63,884 nucleotides of DNA from SIG565 sp045540055 (GTDB lineage: Bacteria > Bacillota > Clostridia > Oscillospirales > Acutalibacteraceae): assembly GCA_045540055.1 (NCBI GenBank), contig JAZQGO010000010.1, forward strand, positions 1-63,884, in the 5' to 3' direction. Numbering within the stretch: position 1 is the first letter of the stretch; every line of letters starts with the position of its first letter. Below the pieces are notes generated by a model. That model made no database searches and was not told where the DNA came from. It was given only the letters and a program-made list of their open reading frames with translations. Shown piece after piece: positions 15,126 through 21,881 of the stretch. Made by a program: the position numbers and the translations under genes.

Positions 15126-16280
15126 CTATACACCGAATATTTTTCTTAAGACACGTCTTCTGTTATCATAGGTTATACCGGTGCCACCTGTCCCGAATGC
15201 AGCATTAGCCTCACTGCCTAGTATGCGGTCATCGTAAACTGTGAAAACTTTCGCCGCAGCATAGGCCATATAGATGTGAAGATATGGGTAAGTTACTTCC
15301 AGACCATTCGCTCCGACTTCGTTTTTGGGAATAAAAAGGTATGAATAATCCCAATCTCTCACTTGTTCATTTTCTACGTCATAATCACTGAACTTTAAAA
15401 CAATACCTGTTTTTTGTTCACTTATTTTTTGGGATAAATAAGCGGTTTGCCCGGATATCATGTACCATCCGCCTTCTTCCCACAACACATCACCGTTCCT
15501 GAGTAATTTGTCTATTTGCTGCTGCATTCCATTGCCGTTACTGAGTAATCTGTCTATTTGCTGCTGCATTCCTTCATTTGAAGCCTCAACAGCAGCCAGA
15601 TTCTCGGCTATAACCTTATTCTGTACCGGATTTTCGCTGGTGGCCGACATTTCACCATCAACGGCGATTTCGATATTAACCTGACTTTGAGCATCCCCGC
15701 CTAAAAAGATAAACTCACTGCCGCTTTCCAAAGATACTTTTGCCTGTTCGGTTCTTTGCATTGCCGAATTGGCCGCTTTTGCATCGACATCGGCACTTTC
15801 AGCCGCCGCAAGCACCTGTGAATGCATATCGGTTACTGATTGCTCCATAGCGGAAATATTGTCACACAATTCCTGCTCGGAATACTGCTCACGGGAAACA
15901 CTGTTGAAATAAATTCTTGAAGGTATACTGCAGAAGGTACCGATTTCGTTAAGCTGACTGTCCAACACCGTAATAACAAGAGTTGACTGAAAGGGCTCGC
16001 CCGATATCGTTATCGCAAGCGGTATATCGCGTGCGATAACATCGCCTGTCGGCTCTATATTCTCCGACGGGTGATAGCCTGCAACGGGTGAATCAAAGTC
16101 GATTCTATAAACCACCGTACTGCCCTGCGGATAATTCTGTTGTATTTTGGTTTTAAGTGCTTCATCTAATGTGTAGGAAACTGTTGTTGCATTGTTTTCG
16201 TACTGTATGCCGCCCCATTGTGATGCTTCGGGCGTCACGCTGTTTTCATTGACGGTATAATTTATTGCTCTTACCGACAT
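15126..16280 (-). CDS. BppU-like phage baseplate upper protein
   Basis: 384-residue protein. The N-terminal about 140 residues resemble the BppU baseplate domain of lactococcal-type phages (YTVNENSVTPEASQWGGIQY, VVYRIDFDSPVAGYHPSE, VITVLDSQLNEIGTF). A helical stalk follows (SAMEQSVTDMHSQVLAAAES). The SATSENPVQNKVIAENL motif at about 215-230 is a recurrent phage fibre element. A 14-residue tandem duplication GMQQQIDRLLSNGN / GMQQQIDKLLRNGD continues the coiled coil, and a beta-rich tip ends the protein. It is first in the operon, with a strong AAGGAGGA site and an operator-flanked promoter upstream. It would anchor fibres to a baseplate, but no other baseplate genes are present. Confidence 0.75.
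   Translation of the reverse strand: MSVRAINYTVNENSVTPEASQWGGIQYENNATTVSYTLDEALKTKIQQNYPQGSTVVYRIDFDSPVAGYHPSENIEPTGDVIARDIPLAITISGEPFQSTLVITVLDSQLNEIGTFCSIPSRIYFNSVSREQYSEQELCDNISAMEQSVTDMHSQVLAAAESADVDAKAANSAMQRTEQAKVSLESGSEFIFLGGDAQSQVNIEIAVDGEMSATSENPVQNKVIAENLAAVEASNEGMQQQIDRLLSNGNGMQQQIDKLLRNGDVLWEEGGWYMISGQTAYLSQKISEQKTGIVLKFSDYDVENEQVRDWDYSYLFIPKNEVGANGLEVTYPYLHIYMAYAAAKVFTVYDDRILGSEANAAFGTGGTGITYDNRRRVLRKIFGV
15489..15572. repeat. Tandem 42-bp direct repeat inside the BppU-like gene
   Basis: Two in-frame 42-bp units (15489-15530 and 15531-15572) are nearly identical over their last 32 bases. Each encodes GMQQQID(R/K)LL(S/R)NG(N/D), two coiled-coil turns. Copy-number change would alter stalk length without breaking the frame. 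Confidence 0.8.
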
Positions 16281-16370
16281 TTTCTTCCTCCTTAAATCAT
16301 CGTTCAGGGGGTCTGTAACGGCATTTTAAGAAAATATTAAATTTTGACTTTGTGTAGCTGCGCAATCCAC

Positions 16371-16396
16371 ATAGATTACTAAATTTAGTAATCTAT
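16371..16396. promoter_or_regulatory. Operator A: 26-bp perfect palindrome
   Basis: A perfect palindrome of 26 bp, centred on ACTAAATTTAGT, lies just downstream (minus direction) of the cassette promoter. It shares TACTAAATT(T/C)AGTA with operator B. Position suggests repression of the phage-fibre cassette. Confidence 0.6.
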
Positions 16397-16401
16397 TTAT
16401 T

Positions 16402-16429
16402 ATTATAACACTTATTTTCTGTTTGTCAA
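16402..16429 (-). promoter_or_regulatory. Promoter of the phage-fibre/amidase cassette
   Basis: On the minus strand TTGACA (16429-16424) and TATAAT (16407-16402) are separated by 16 bases. Both boxes match consensus exactly. Operators A and B lie immediately on either side. Confidence 0.75.
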
Positions 16430-16435
16430 GCGTTT

Positions 16436-16453
16436 TTTACTAAATTCAGTAAA
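16436..16453. promoter_or_regulatory. Operator B: TTTACTAAA/TTCAGTAAA
   Basis: An 18-bp palindrome with one mismatch has the same core as operator A. It lies just upstream of the cassette -35 box and between the cassette and plsC promoters, so one regulator could affect both. Confidence 0.55.
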
Positions 16454-16535
16454 TATTTTTCAGTATTTAATAATTGCTTTTATTTCGACTTTGTGTTATC
16501 ATATTATTGGAAAAATTTTGTCGGAGATGAACATT

Positions 16536-17339
16536 TTGACATACTTCTATATTGGTGTCGGCGCTGTGCTTTCGGTTATTACCGCCCTACTTTCAGGCGT
16601 GAATACGGCTCTGTTCTGGAAAATACCGCTTTTTGCGTTAGGTTATTTTATTGCACTTGTTCTAATACATGCAATAATTTTAGGTCTGTCAATTCTGGCC
16701 GTAGACCTTAAAAAAGACAACTCATATGTCAGCCGATACTACCGTCTGCTGACTCTGGCTACTATTGACCTGCTTTTCGGCACGCTTAACATTCGCATAC
16801 ATACCTCAGGTCTTGAAAAGGTGCCAACCGATAAAAAATTTTTGTTGGTCAGCAACCATACCTATGATTTTGACCCCGCCGTATTTATAAATGTTTTGCC
16901 TAAAATCGACATAGGCTTTGTCGGTAAAAAAGAAATCTATACCGATATGATACCTATTGCAAAAGTTATGCACAAATTAAACGGTCTGCCTGTCGACCGC
17001 GAAAACAACCGCAACGCCGTTAAAACCATAAATAAGGCGGCTGATTTCATTAAAAACGACGTTTGCTGTATGGGCATCTTCCCCGAAGGCTATTGCAGTC
17101 TAACGGGTGAGCTCTTACCTTTTAGAAACGGCGCCTTTAAAATTGCTAAAAAGGCACACTGCCCCATCGTTGTGGCAACCGTTTCCAACACCAAAATAAT
17201 TCTTAGAAACCTTTTCCGCCGTCATACCGATATATACCTTGATATATTAGAGGTTATCGGCACAGACGAGGTTGACTCAATGACAACGGCAGAGCTTAGC
17301 GAAAAAATATACCCTATTATAAAAGAAAATATGAGATAA
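16536..17339 (+). CDS. plsC: PlsC-type 1-acylglycerol-3-phosphate acyltransferase
   Basis: About 267-residue membrane-associated acyltransferase that would add the second acyl chain to lysophosphatidic acid in phospholipid synthesis. Two N-terminal hydrophobic segments (YFYIGVGAVLSVITALLS, FALGYFIALVLIHAIILGL) precede the catalytic domain. The HX4D motif is NHTYDFDP, and later motifs are GLPVDREN, FPEGYCSLTG and a hydrophobic HCPIVVATV. The start is uncertain: TTG at 16536 has GGAG nine bases upstream, ATG at 16527 sits too close to that site, and ATG at 16491 overlaps the promoter region. It is a single-gene unit ending in a terminator at 17342. Confidence 0.85.
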   Translation: MTYFYIGVGAVLSVITALLSGVNTALFWKIPLFALGYFIALVLIHAIILGLSILAVDLKKDNSYVSRYYRLLTLATIDLLFGTLNIRIHTSGLEKVPTDKKFLLVSNHTYDFDPAVFINVLPKIDIGFVGKKEIYTDMIPIAKVMHKLNGLPVDRENNRNAVKTINKAADFIKNDVCCMGIFPEGYCSLTGELLPFRNGAFKIAKKAHCPIVVATVSNTKIILRNLFRRHTDIYLDILEVIGTDEVDSMTTAELSEKIYPIIKENMR

Positions 17340-17341
17340 AA

Positions 17342-17371
17342 AATACACCTGATACGAATATCAGGTGTATT
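17342..17371 (+). terminator. Terminator of plsC
   Basis: A 13-bp perfect stem (AATACACCTGATA and complement) with loop CGAA is followed by TTTTT. It may also serve the convergent gene ending at 17384. Confidence 0.9.
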
Positions 17372-17383
17372 TTTTGTTAAATG

Positions 17384-17707
17384 CTATTTTCGGTAATAAG
17401 AATAGTAGGCTGTGATGGTATCATAGTTGTTTGTAACGGTGTTCTGTCCCTCAACCGTCACACCGTCGCCCGACATAAGCAGATAATATTTTGACTGAGA
17501 AACAGGGCAATTAAAAACATCCTTTTCACCGCAAATCACCCTTATTTGTTCATCAATTACGGCGATACGGCCGCTTTTTCCGACTATATCGTAATTAACA
17601 CTGCCGTCACTCAGCACCACACGCTTGGTGACATATTTAACAAGCCTGCCGTCAAATTTTTTAAGAAGGTCATTATTCTTTTTTTCTTTTTTCAAAAAAC
17701 CGAACAT
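17384..17707 (-). CDS. Conserved-looking hypothetical protein (107 aa)
   Basis: 107-residue protein, basic at the N-terminus (MFGFLKKEKKNNDLLKKFDG) and otherwise beta-rich, with repeated short strands (RIAVIDEQIRVICGEKDVF, YYLLMSGDGVTVEG). I recognise no family; the strand pattern could be a small PH-like or SH3-like barrel, which is speculation. The start codon overlaps the stop of the WYL regulator (TAATG), so it is translationally coupled as the last gene of the comEC-holA-toprim-WYL run. Confidence 0.55.
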   Translation of the reverse strand: MFGFLKKEKKNNDLLKKFDGRLVKYVTKRVVLSDGSVNYDIVGKSGRIAVIDEQIRVICGEKDVFNCPVSQSKYYLLMSGDGVTVEGQNTVTNNYDTITAYYSYYRK

Positions 17708-18708
17708 TATTTATAAAGCTCCCTCAAATCTGCTATTCTGCCTATAACCATCTGGCGTAGCTCCTCTGGGGCTACAACCTCTATATCCTTACCAAACTGC
17801 AAAATCCAACTGATAAGTCCGTCGCTTACGAGGGCGTTTGTCGAAAAACTGAAGCTATGTTCTGTGACCTTGTAAACAAAAATATCCTCTGAAAACTGGT
17901 CGATTATCTGGTCAAGTATGCTTCTTGAACAGGTAAGCTCGACACGCTTGAGCTCGCCGCCGTACATATTGAAGGTTTTGGCTATGTAATCGGCGCTGTC
18001 AAAAAACTCTGAATACTCACAAACCTCGCTGAAATGTCTTGCCTGCTTACTGCTAAGTATCTCGACCGAGCGTATTTTATCAAGGCGCAGATGTATAAGA
18101 TTATTGTACTTTTCTATGTTACCGACAAGATAATATCTGTCGTTTTGCCAGATGAGCGCATACGGGCTTACCGTAAATACCTTTTCATTTGTTATAATTT
18201 TACGGTCATCAGATAGATGACGTGACGAGTATTTAAAGGATATTTTAACACCCTTTTCTATCGCCCTATTAATTTTATCTATGCTGTAATAAATCTCTTC
18301 ATTTTTAAATTTACGGTGGGAGTCAATGTATATACGCTTTTCTCTCTTTTTAACCTGCTCATCACTCAGCATCGAATCAAGCTTGGCGATCAGTTCTCGG
18401 GTTTTCTTTGGGGTGATAAAATCGGCCGAGCGCACAGCATCACACAAAAGATAAATTTCGGGTAATTCAAAATGACGTGAGCCCAGAAAATATCCCCTGC
18501 GGGGCACGGTTGCCTTCACTATGTCATAGCCGTAATCAATAAGCACATCAATATCGTTATAAATCGCCTTTCGCTCGGCGGAAATACCTTTCTTATCAAG
18601 AAATTCGCATATTTCACTGGCATTTATAGGATGGTCTTCATCACTATGCTTTTGTAAAATTTCTATAATATAAAGAAGTTTTAGTTTTTGTGCTGTTCTT
18701 GCTTCCAC
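17707..18708 (-). CDS. WYL-domain helix-turn-helix regulator
   Basis: 333-residue transcription factor of the YafY/PafC type. An N-terminal winged helix spans about 1-65 (INASEICEFLDKKGI, AERKAIYNDIDVLIDYGYDI), a linker follows, and a WYL domain lies at about 150-230 (FTVSPYALIWQNDRYYLVG, where W-Q-N-D-R-Y-Y replaces the usual WYL core, then LRLDKIRSVEIL). A C-terminal WCX-like region ends the protein. WYL domains bind single-stranded nucleic acid or nucleotide ligands and often control DNA-damage or defence genes. The start is a GTG at 18708 overlapping the toprim gene by 28 bases. Being inside a DNA-metabolism operon (holA, comEC) fits a housekeeping damage-response role, but targets are unknown. 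Confidence 0.88.
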   Translation of the reverse strand: MEARTAQKLKLLYIIEILQKHSDEDHPINASEICEFLDKKGISAERKAIYNDIDVLIDYGYDIVKATVPRRGYFLGSRHFELPEIYLLCDAVRSADFITPKKTRELIAKLDSMLSDEQVKKREKRIYIDSHRKFKNEEIYYSIDKINRAIEKGVKISFKYSSRHLSDDRKIITNEKVFTVSPYALIWQNDRYYLVGNIEKYNNLIHLRLDKIRSVEILSSKQARHFSEVCEYSEFFDSADYIAKTFNMYGGELKRVELTCSRSILDQIIDQFSEDIFVYKVTEHSFSFSTNALVSDGLISWILQFGKDIEVVAPEELRQMVIGRIADLRELYK

Positions 18709-19283
18709 TCTTCCACCACCTGAGAAAATTTTTCATATCCGTAAATTGAATTTATCAAATCTAAAAAAGAATTTGTGGGAATGTTTTGGGGCAAACCCAT
18801 TAGCTTGCAAAGCTCTGCCCTGTTTGCCGATGAATTTTCGGTGCCGCTTAAATCCCAAAAATATAAATCACGCTTTTCTACCCTGCGAGAACCTATGGCG
18901 GTAGAGGTGCTCATAACACCTGCGTCAGAAAGTGCCTTTAAAATTATTTCGTCGCCGGTGCCCTCAACGCCGAGATACCCTTCGGCACTGCGGTGCGCCT
19001 TACGCTTTTCTTTGCCTAAAATCTGCGGCAGATATACATTGGTGATTTTCTCATTATCTATCATACCCTTAAGATGTGAACGGATGAGCATACCTGCGCT
19101 ATCGCTGTCGGTTAGAACAATTATACCCTTTTGGTCGGCAAGCCGACGGATAAGCTGCAGCTTTTCCTTATCCTTAAAAATGCGAAAGCCGTTTGTCGAA
19201 ATAATAAGCGTATCTATTAAATTTTCAAGCTTAATTTTATCGTACTTACCCTCAACAATTACGGCTCTATCAAGCGTTATCAA
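18681..19283 (-). CDS. rnmV: Toprim/DUF4093 protein, ribonuclease M5-like
   Basis: About 200-residue protein with an N-terminal toprim domain: AVIVEGKYDKIKL (catalytic glutamate), STNGFRIFKD, then IIVLTDSDSAGMLIR (the DxD pair). A C-terminal DUF4093 half follows, including AHRSAEGYLGVEGTGDE. Ribonuclease M5 matures 5S rRNA and has this same toprim plus C-terminal layout, so RNase M5 is the best functional guess; clostridial members are sometimes annotated only as toprim proteins. I chose TTG at 19283 with GGGTG upstream; this start overlaps the holA end by 14 bases. An ATG further upstream would extend into holA without a ribosome site. Confidence 0.8.
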   Translation of the reverse strand: MITLDRAVIVEGKYDKIKLENLIDTLIISTNGFRIFKDKEKLQLIRRLADQKGIIVLTDSDSAGMLIRSHLKGMIDNEKITNVYLPQILGKEKRKAHRSAEGYLGVEGTGDEIILKALSDAGVMSTSTAIGSRRVEKRDLYFWDLSGTENSSANRAELCKLMGLPQNIPTNSFLDLINSIYGYEKFSQVVEEWKQEQHKN

Positions 19284-20328
19284 GTTTTTCACCCTTTGAC
19301 AGAATATACACAAGCTTAACTACTAGCTCCTCTAAAACTATGCGTTGATTAGAGTTAAAACTTTTAATTTCCGCATCGGCGCACAGTATCTCTTCAAAGC
19401 ACAATTTTAACCTTTTATTATCGGTTTTTCTCTGATACTCTGCCGCCCTTTTCAGTACAAACTCACGGTTACCATAGCCGAAATCTTTGGCTATATCGGT
19501 AATTCTAAGACCCGCTTCACTCGCCGCGCAAACCCTGTAAATATCAATAAACACCGTAAATATACTGTGCAGAATAATGGTCGGCTCGGTTCTGGTATAA
19601 AACAACTCGTCAAGAAGTGACATAGCTTTACCGATATTGAGGGCAAATATTTCTCTTGCCATGTCATAGATAGACGCCTCTACCGACTTTACCGAAACAT
19701 AGTCGATAATTTTTTTAGAAATACTGCCCTTGCCGACATATGCGCAAAGCTTTTCGAGTTCATTTTTTAAAATGTTTATATCCTCACCGCAGTTTTCAAT
19801 CAAATAATCTGCGGCACCGCCTTCAAATGTTGCGCCACGCTTATTTGCGCCGTCAATAAGCATTTTTCTAAGGTCGGATAACTGACGGTGATTTAACTGT
19901 ACCGCCATACCGCCACCCTTTTCTGCGGCGGCGGCAAGCTTTTTGGCCCTATCGCATTTTTTAAAATCAAACTCTAAATTGTTACACCATAATATAAATA
20001 CGGTAGTATCTATAGGATTTGACAAAAGCTGGGTAAGCTTATCAAAATCTGCCTTTGAGGCATCTATAAAATCGTAGTCGCAAAGCACTACACACTTTTT
20101 ATCTGCCATAAGCGGAAATTCCTCTTTGGCATCATATACCTCCTGAAGCGACGCAGTATCGTCGAATTTCAGAAAATTAAATACATCGCCCCTATCGACC
20201 GTTTTATCAATAATACGGTCAACATACATTCTCTTAAGATATGCGTCATCACCGAAAATAAAATATGTGTTTAATAAATTACCGCTTTTTATACTGTTTG
20301 CCAGCATCTGTTCGTAGCATACCGCCAT
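19270..20328 (-). CDS. holA: DNA polymerase III delta subunit
   Basis: 352-residue clamp-loader subunit that opens the beta sliding clamp. It has the AAA+-like fold of the delta family: NTYFIFGDDAYLKRMYVDRI near the N-terminus, then FPLMADKKCVVLCDYDF, LSDLRKMLIDGANKRGATF, DINILKNELEKLCAYVGKG and the domain III segment LFYTRTEPTIILHSIFTVF. Length matches the family (about 340). The ATG at 20328 has AAAGGAGTG upstream and lies 50 bases inside the comEC 3' end. This overlapping comEC-holA-toprim order implies co-expression of replication and RNA-processing functions. Confidence 0.93.
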   Translation of the reverse strand: MAVCYEQMLANSIKSGNLLNTYFIFGDDAYLKRMYVDRIIDKTVDRGDVFNFLKFDDTASLQEVYDAKEEFPLMADKKCVVLCDYDFIDASKADFDKLTQLLSNPIDTTVFILWCNNLEFDFKKCDRAKKLAAAAEKGGGMAVQLNHRQLSDLRKMLIDGANKRGATFEGGAADYLIENCGEDINILKNELEKLCAYVGKGSISKKIIDYVSVKSVEASIYDMAREIFALNIGKAMSLLDELFYTRTEPTIILHSIFTVFIDIYRVCAASEAGLRITDIAKDFGYGNREFVLKRAAEYQRKTDNKRLKLCFEEILCADAEIKSFNSNQRIVLEELVVKLVYILSKGEKLDNA

Positions 20329-21784
20329 CTATTAAACACTCCTTTTTCTTATTTTTTATAATATAAGTATATTTTAATATAACAAAAATTGCAATAACCA
20401 AAATATATACCGCTATTACGGCCCAAACACTGCACGCCATCGTTGCTAAGGGCAAATTACCGAAAAATCTGACCACTGCGGTGATATACACCGAAACAAT
20501 TTCGGCAGAAACGAAAACCGCCGAAACTATAAAATTATTACCCATTATAATACAAAGCGTAATACCTATAACAACTAAGACAAGCAGTACCGATACCGCA
20601 AACGATATCAGAATATTGGTAAATACCGAAACAACCGAAACCTCACCGAAATAATATGCGCTTATAGGCAGTGTGGTAATAAGCGCCGAAACAGTCACCG
20701 AAGAAGCCTTTAACAACCAATTTAATATCGGTTGTTTAACATATCTGTCAATGTATTTTTCCATTATCGGTAAAATCACGATAATACCGCCCGTCGCCGA
20801 TGCCGAAAGTAAAAATCCGACACTCCAGATTAAAAACGGGTTGTGAATCAACATAATTGTTACGGCTATTGACAGAGAATTGAGTCCGTCACGCTTTTTA
20901 AGAAAAATACGAGACGACAGATATATACCGTACATAACGCCTGCACGAACTACCGATGCCGTAAATCCGCACAGCGCCATAAAGAACACCATAAAAAGTA
21001 TGGTCAGCACGGCAGACGCCTGTCTGTTAAATTTAATTTTATTAAAAGCATTATGTATACTTCCGCAAATAACCGCCATATGCAGTCCCGAAACAACAAT
21101 TACGTGACTGACACCGCTACGTCTTACATCAACGTAAAAGTCGTCGCTTATATGCTCACTGTTGCCCACCGTCAGCGCCGCACCGAATGCGGCGTGCTCA
21201 TACGACATATTTGAAAACAGAATATTATTTACCTTAATTTTAAACTTTTCAAGTGAATGGTAAATGTTTGTGCCGTATTCTTTATTTATCAGCTTCTTAA
21301 TATAGCCCCTAGCAAATATGCCCGACGAATAATTTGACCTTTTATATACCGAATCATCAATACCCGATAACTTAACCTCTGCCGTAATTTCGTTGCCAAC
21401 CGAAAGAGTATCGTTATAATATGTCAAACTCAATTTGGTACCGTCGGGCAGCATACCGCGGCTGTCGGTCACCTTTATATCAACCAAAGAATATTCTTGC
21501 TTGTTTACGACCTCGGTTACTACTGCATCCACGGTAAAGTTCTGACCGTCCAAAATTTTAAGCTCATCAATATTATTTATCTTAATTCGTGCTGTGTTAA
21601 GAAGAAATAAGAAGGCGGCGGCAACAACTATAACGTATATACGGGTTTTCTTAAAAACACAAAGCACTGCAAACATAATAAAGGTTAGGGTAGCCAGCAC
21701 TGTCACAAGGGTCGTATCTATCTGCAATACACAAAGGCTAAGCGCAACACAGACCACAGCACAAAAAATCATAGGACGTTTCAT
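20279..21784 (-). CDS. comEC: ComEC/Rec2 DNA-uptake channel, short form
   Basis: 501-residue polytopic membrane protein. The N-terminal hydrophobic segments are followed by a soluble OB-like DUF4131 region (NFTVDAVVTEVVNKQEYSLV and GNEITAEVKLSGID). The competence domain follows, with the hallmark SHVIVVSGLHMAVICG and many helices (MALCGFTASVVRAGVMYGIY). The usual C-terminal metallo-beta-lactamase domain is absent: the protein ends in a basic tail after the last helix. ComEC imports single-stranded DNA during transformation. The ATG at 21784 has AGGAGT upstream. No comEA or comF is nearby, so competence is not demonstrated. Confidence 0.88.
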   Translation of the reverse strand: MKRPMIFCAVVCVALSLCVLQIDTTLVTVLATLTFIMFAVLCVFKKTRIYVIVVAAAFLFLLNTARIKINNIDELKILDGQNFTVDAVVTEVVNKQEYSLVDIKVTDSRGMLPDGTKLSLTYYNDTLSVGNEITAEVKLSGIDDSVYKRSNYSSGIFARGYIKKLINKEYGTNIYHSLEKFKIKVNNILFSNMSYEHAAFGAALTVGNSEHISDDFYVDVRRSGVSHVIVVSGLHMAVICGSIHNAFNKIKFNRQASAVLTILFMVFFMALCGFTASVVRAGVMYGIYLSSRIFLKKRDGLNSLSIAVTIMLIHNPFLIWSVGFLLSASATGGIIVILPIMEKYIDRYVKQPILNWLLKASSVTVSALITTLPISAYYFGEVSVVSVFTNILISFAVSVLLVLVVIGITLCIIMGNNFIVSAVFVSAEIVSVYITAVVRFFGNLPLATMACSVWAVIAVYILVIAIFVILKYTYIIKNKKKECLIDGGMLRTDAGKQYKKR

Positions 21785-21802
21785 ATATACTCCTAAAAAG
21801 TA

Positions 21803-21824
21803 AGGTCGGGATAACCCCCGACCT
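21803..21824 (-). terminator. Terminator between the P-type ATPase and comEC
   Basis: An 8-bp stem AGGTCGGG/CCCGACCT is followed on the minus strand by TACTTTTTAGGAG, so its T run merges with the comEC ribosome site. Termination here would be partial or would separate the two units. Confidence 0.6.
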
Positions 21825-21881
21825 CTTTGTTTTAATTGTCCCCTTTGTTTTTGGGGCGACATGTGCATCGAAAAAAACACA

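Noticed and set aside
14629..15171. Plus-strand open frames opposite the collagen-like gene
   Set aside because: They are antisense shadows of the Gly-X-Y repeats, with low-complexity peptides and no ribosome sites.
13065..16280. Intact prophage
   Set aside because: Only fibre/baseplate-like genes and a lysin are present; head, portal, terminase, tail-tube, tape-measure, integrase and repressor genes are absent.
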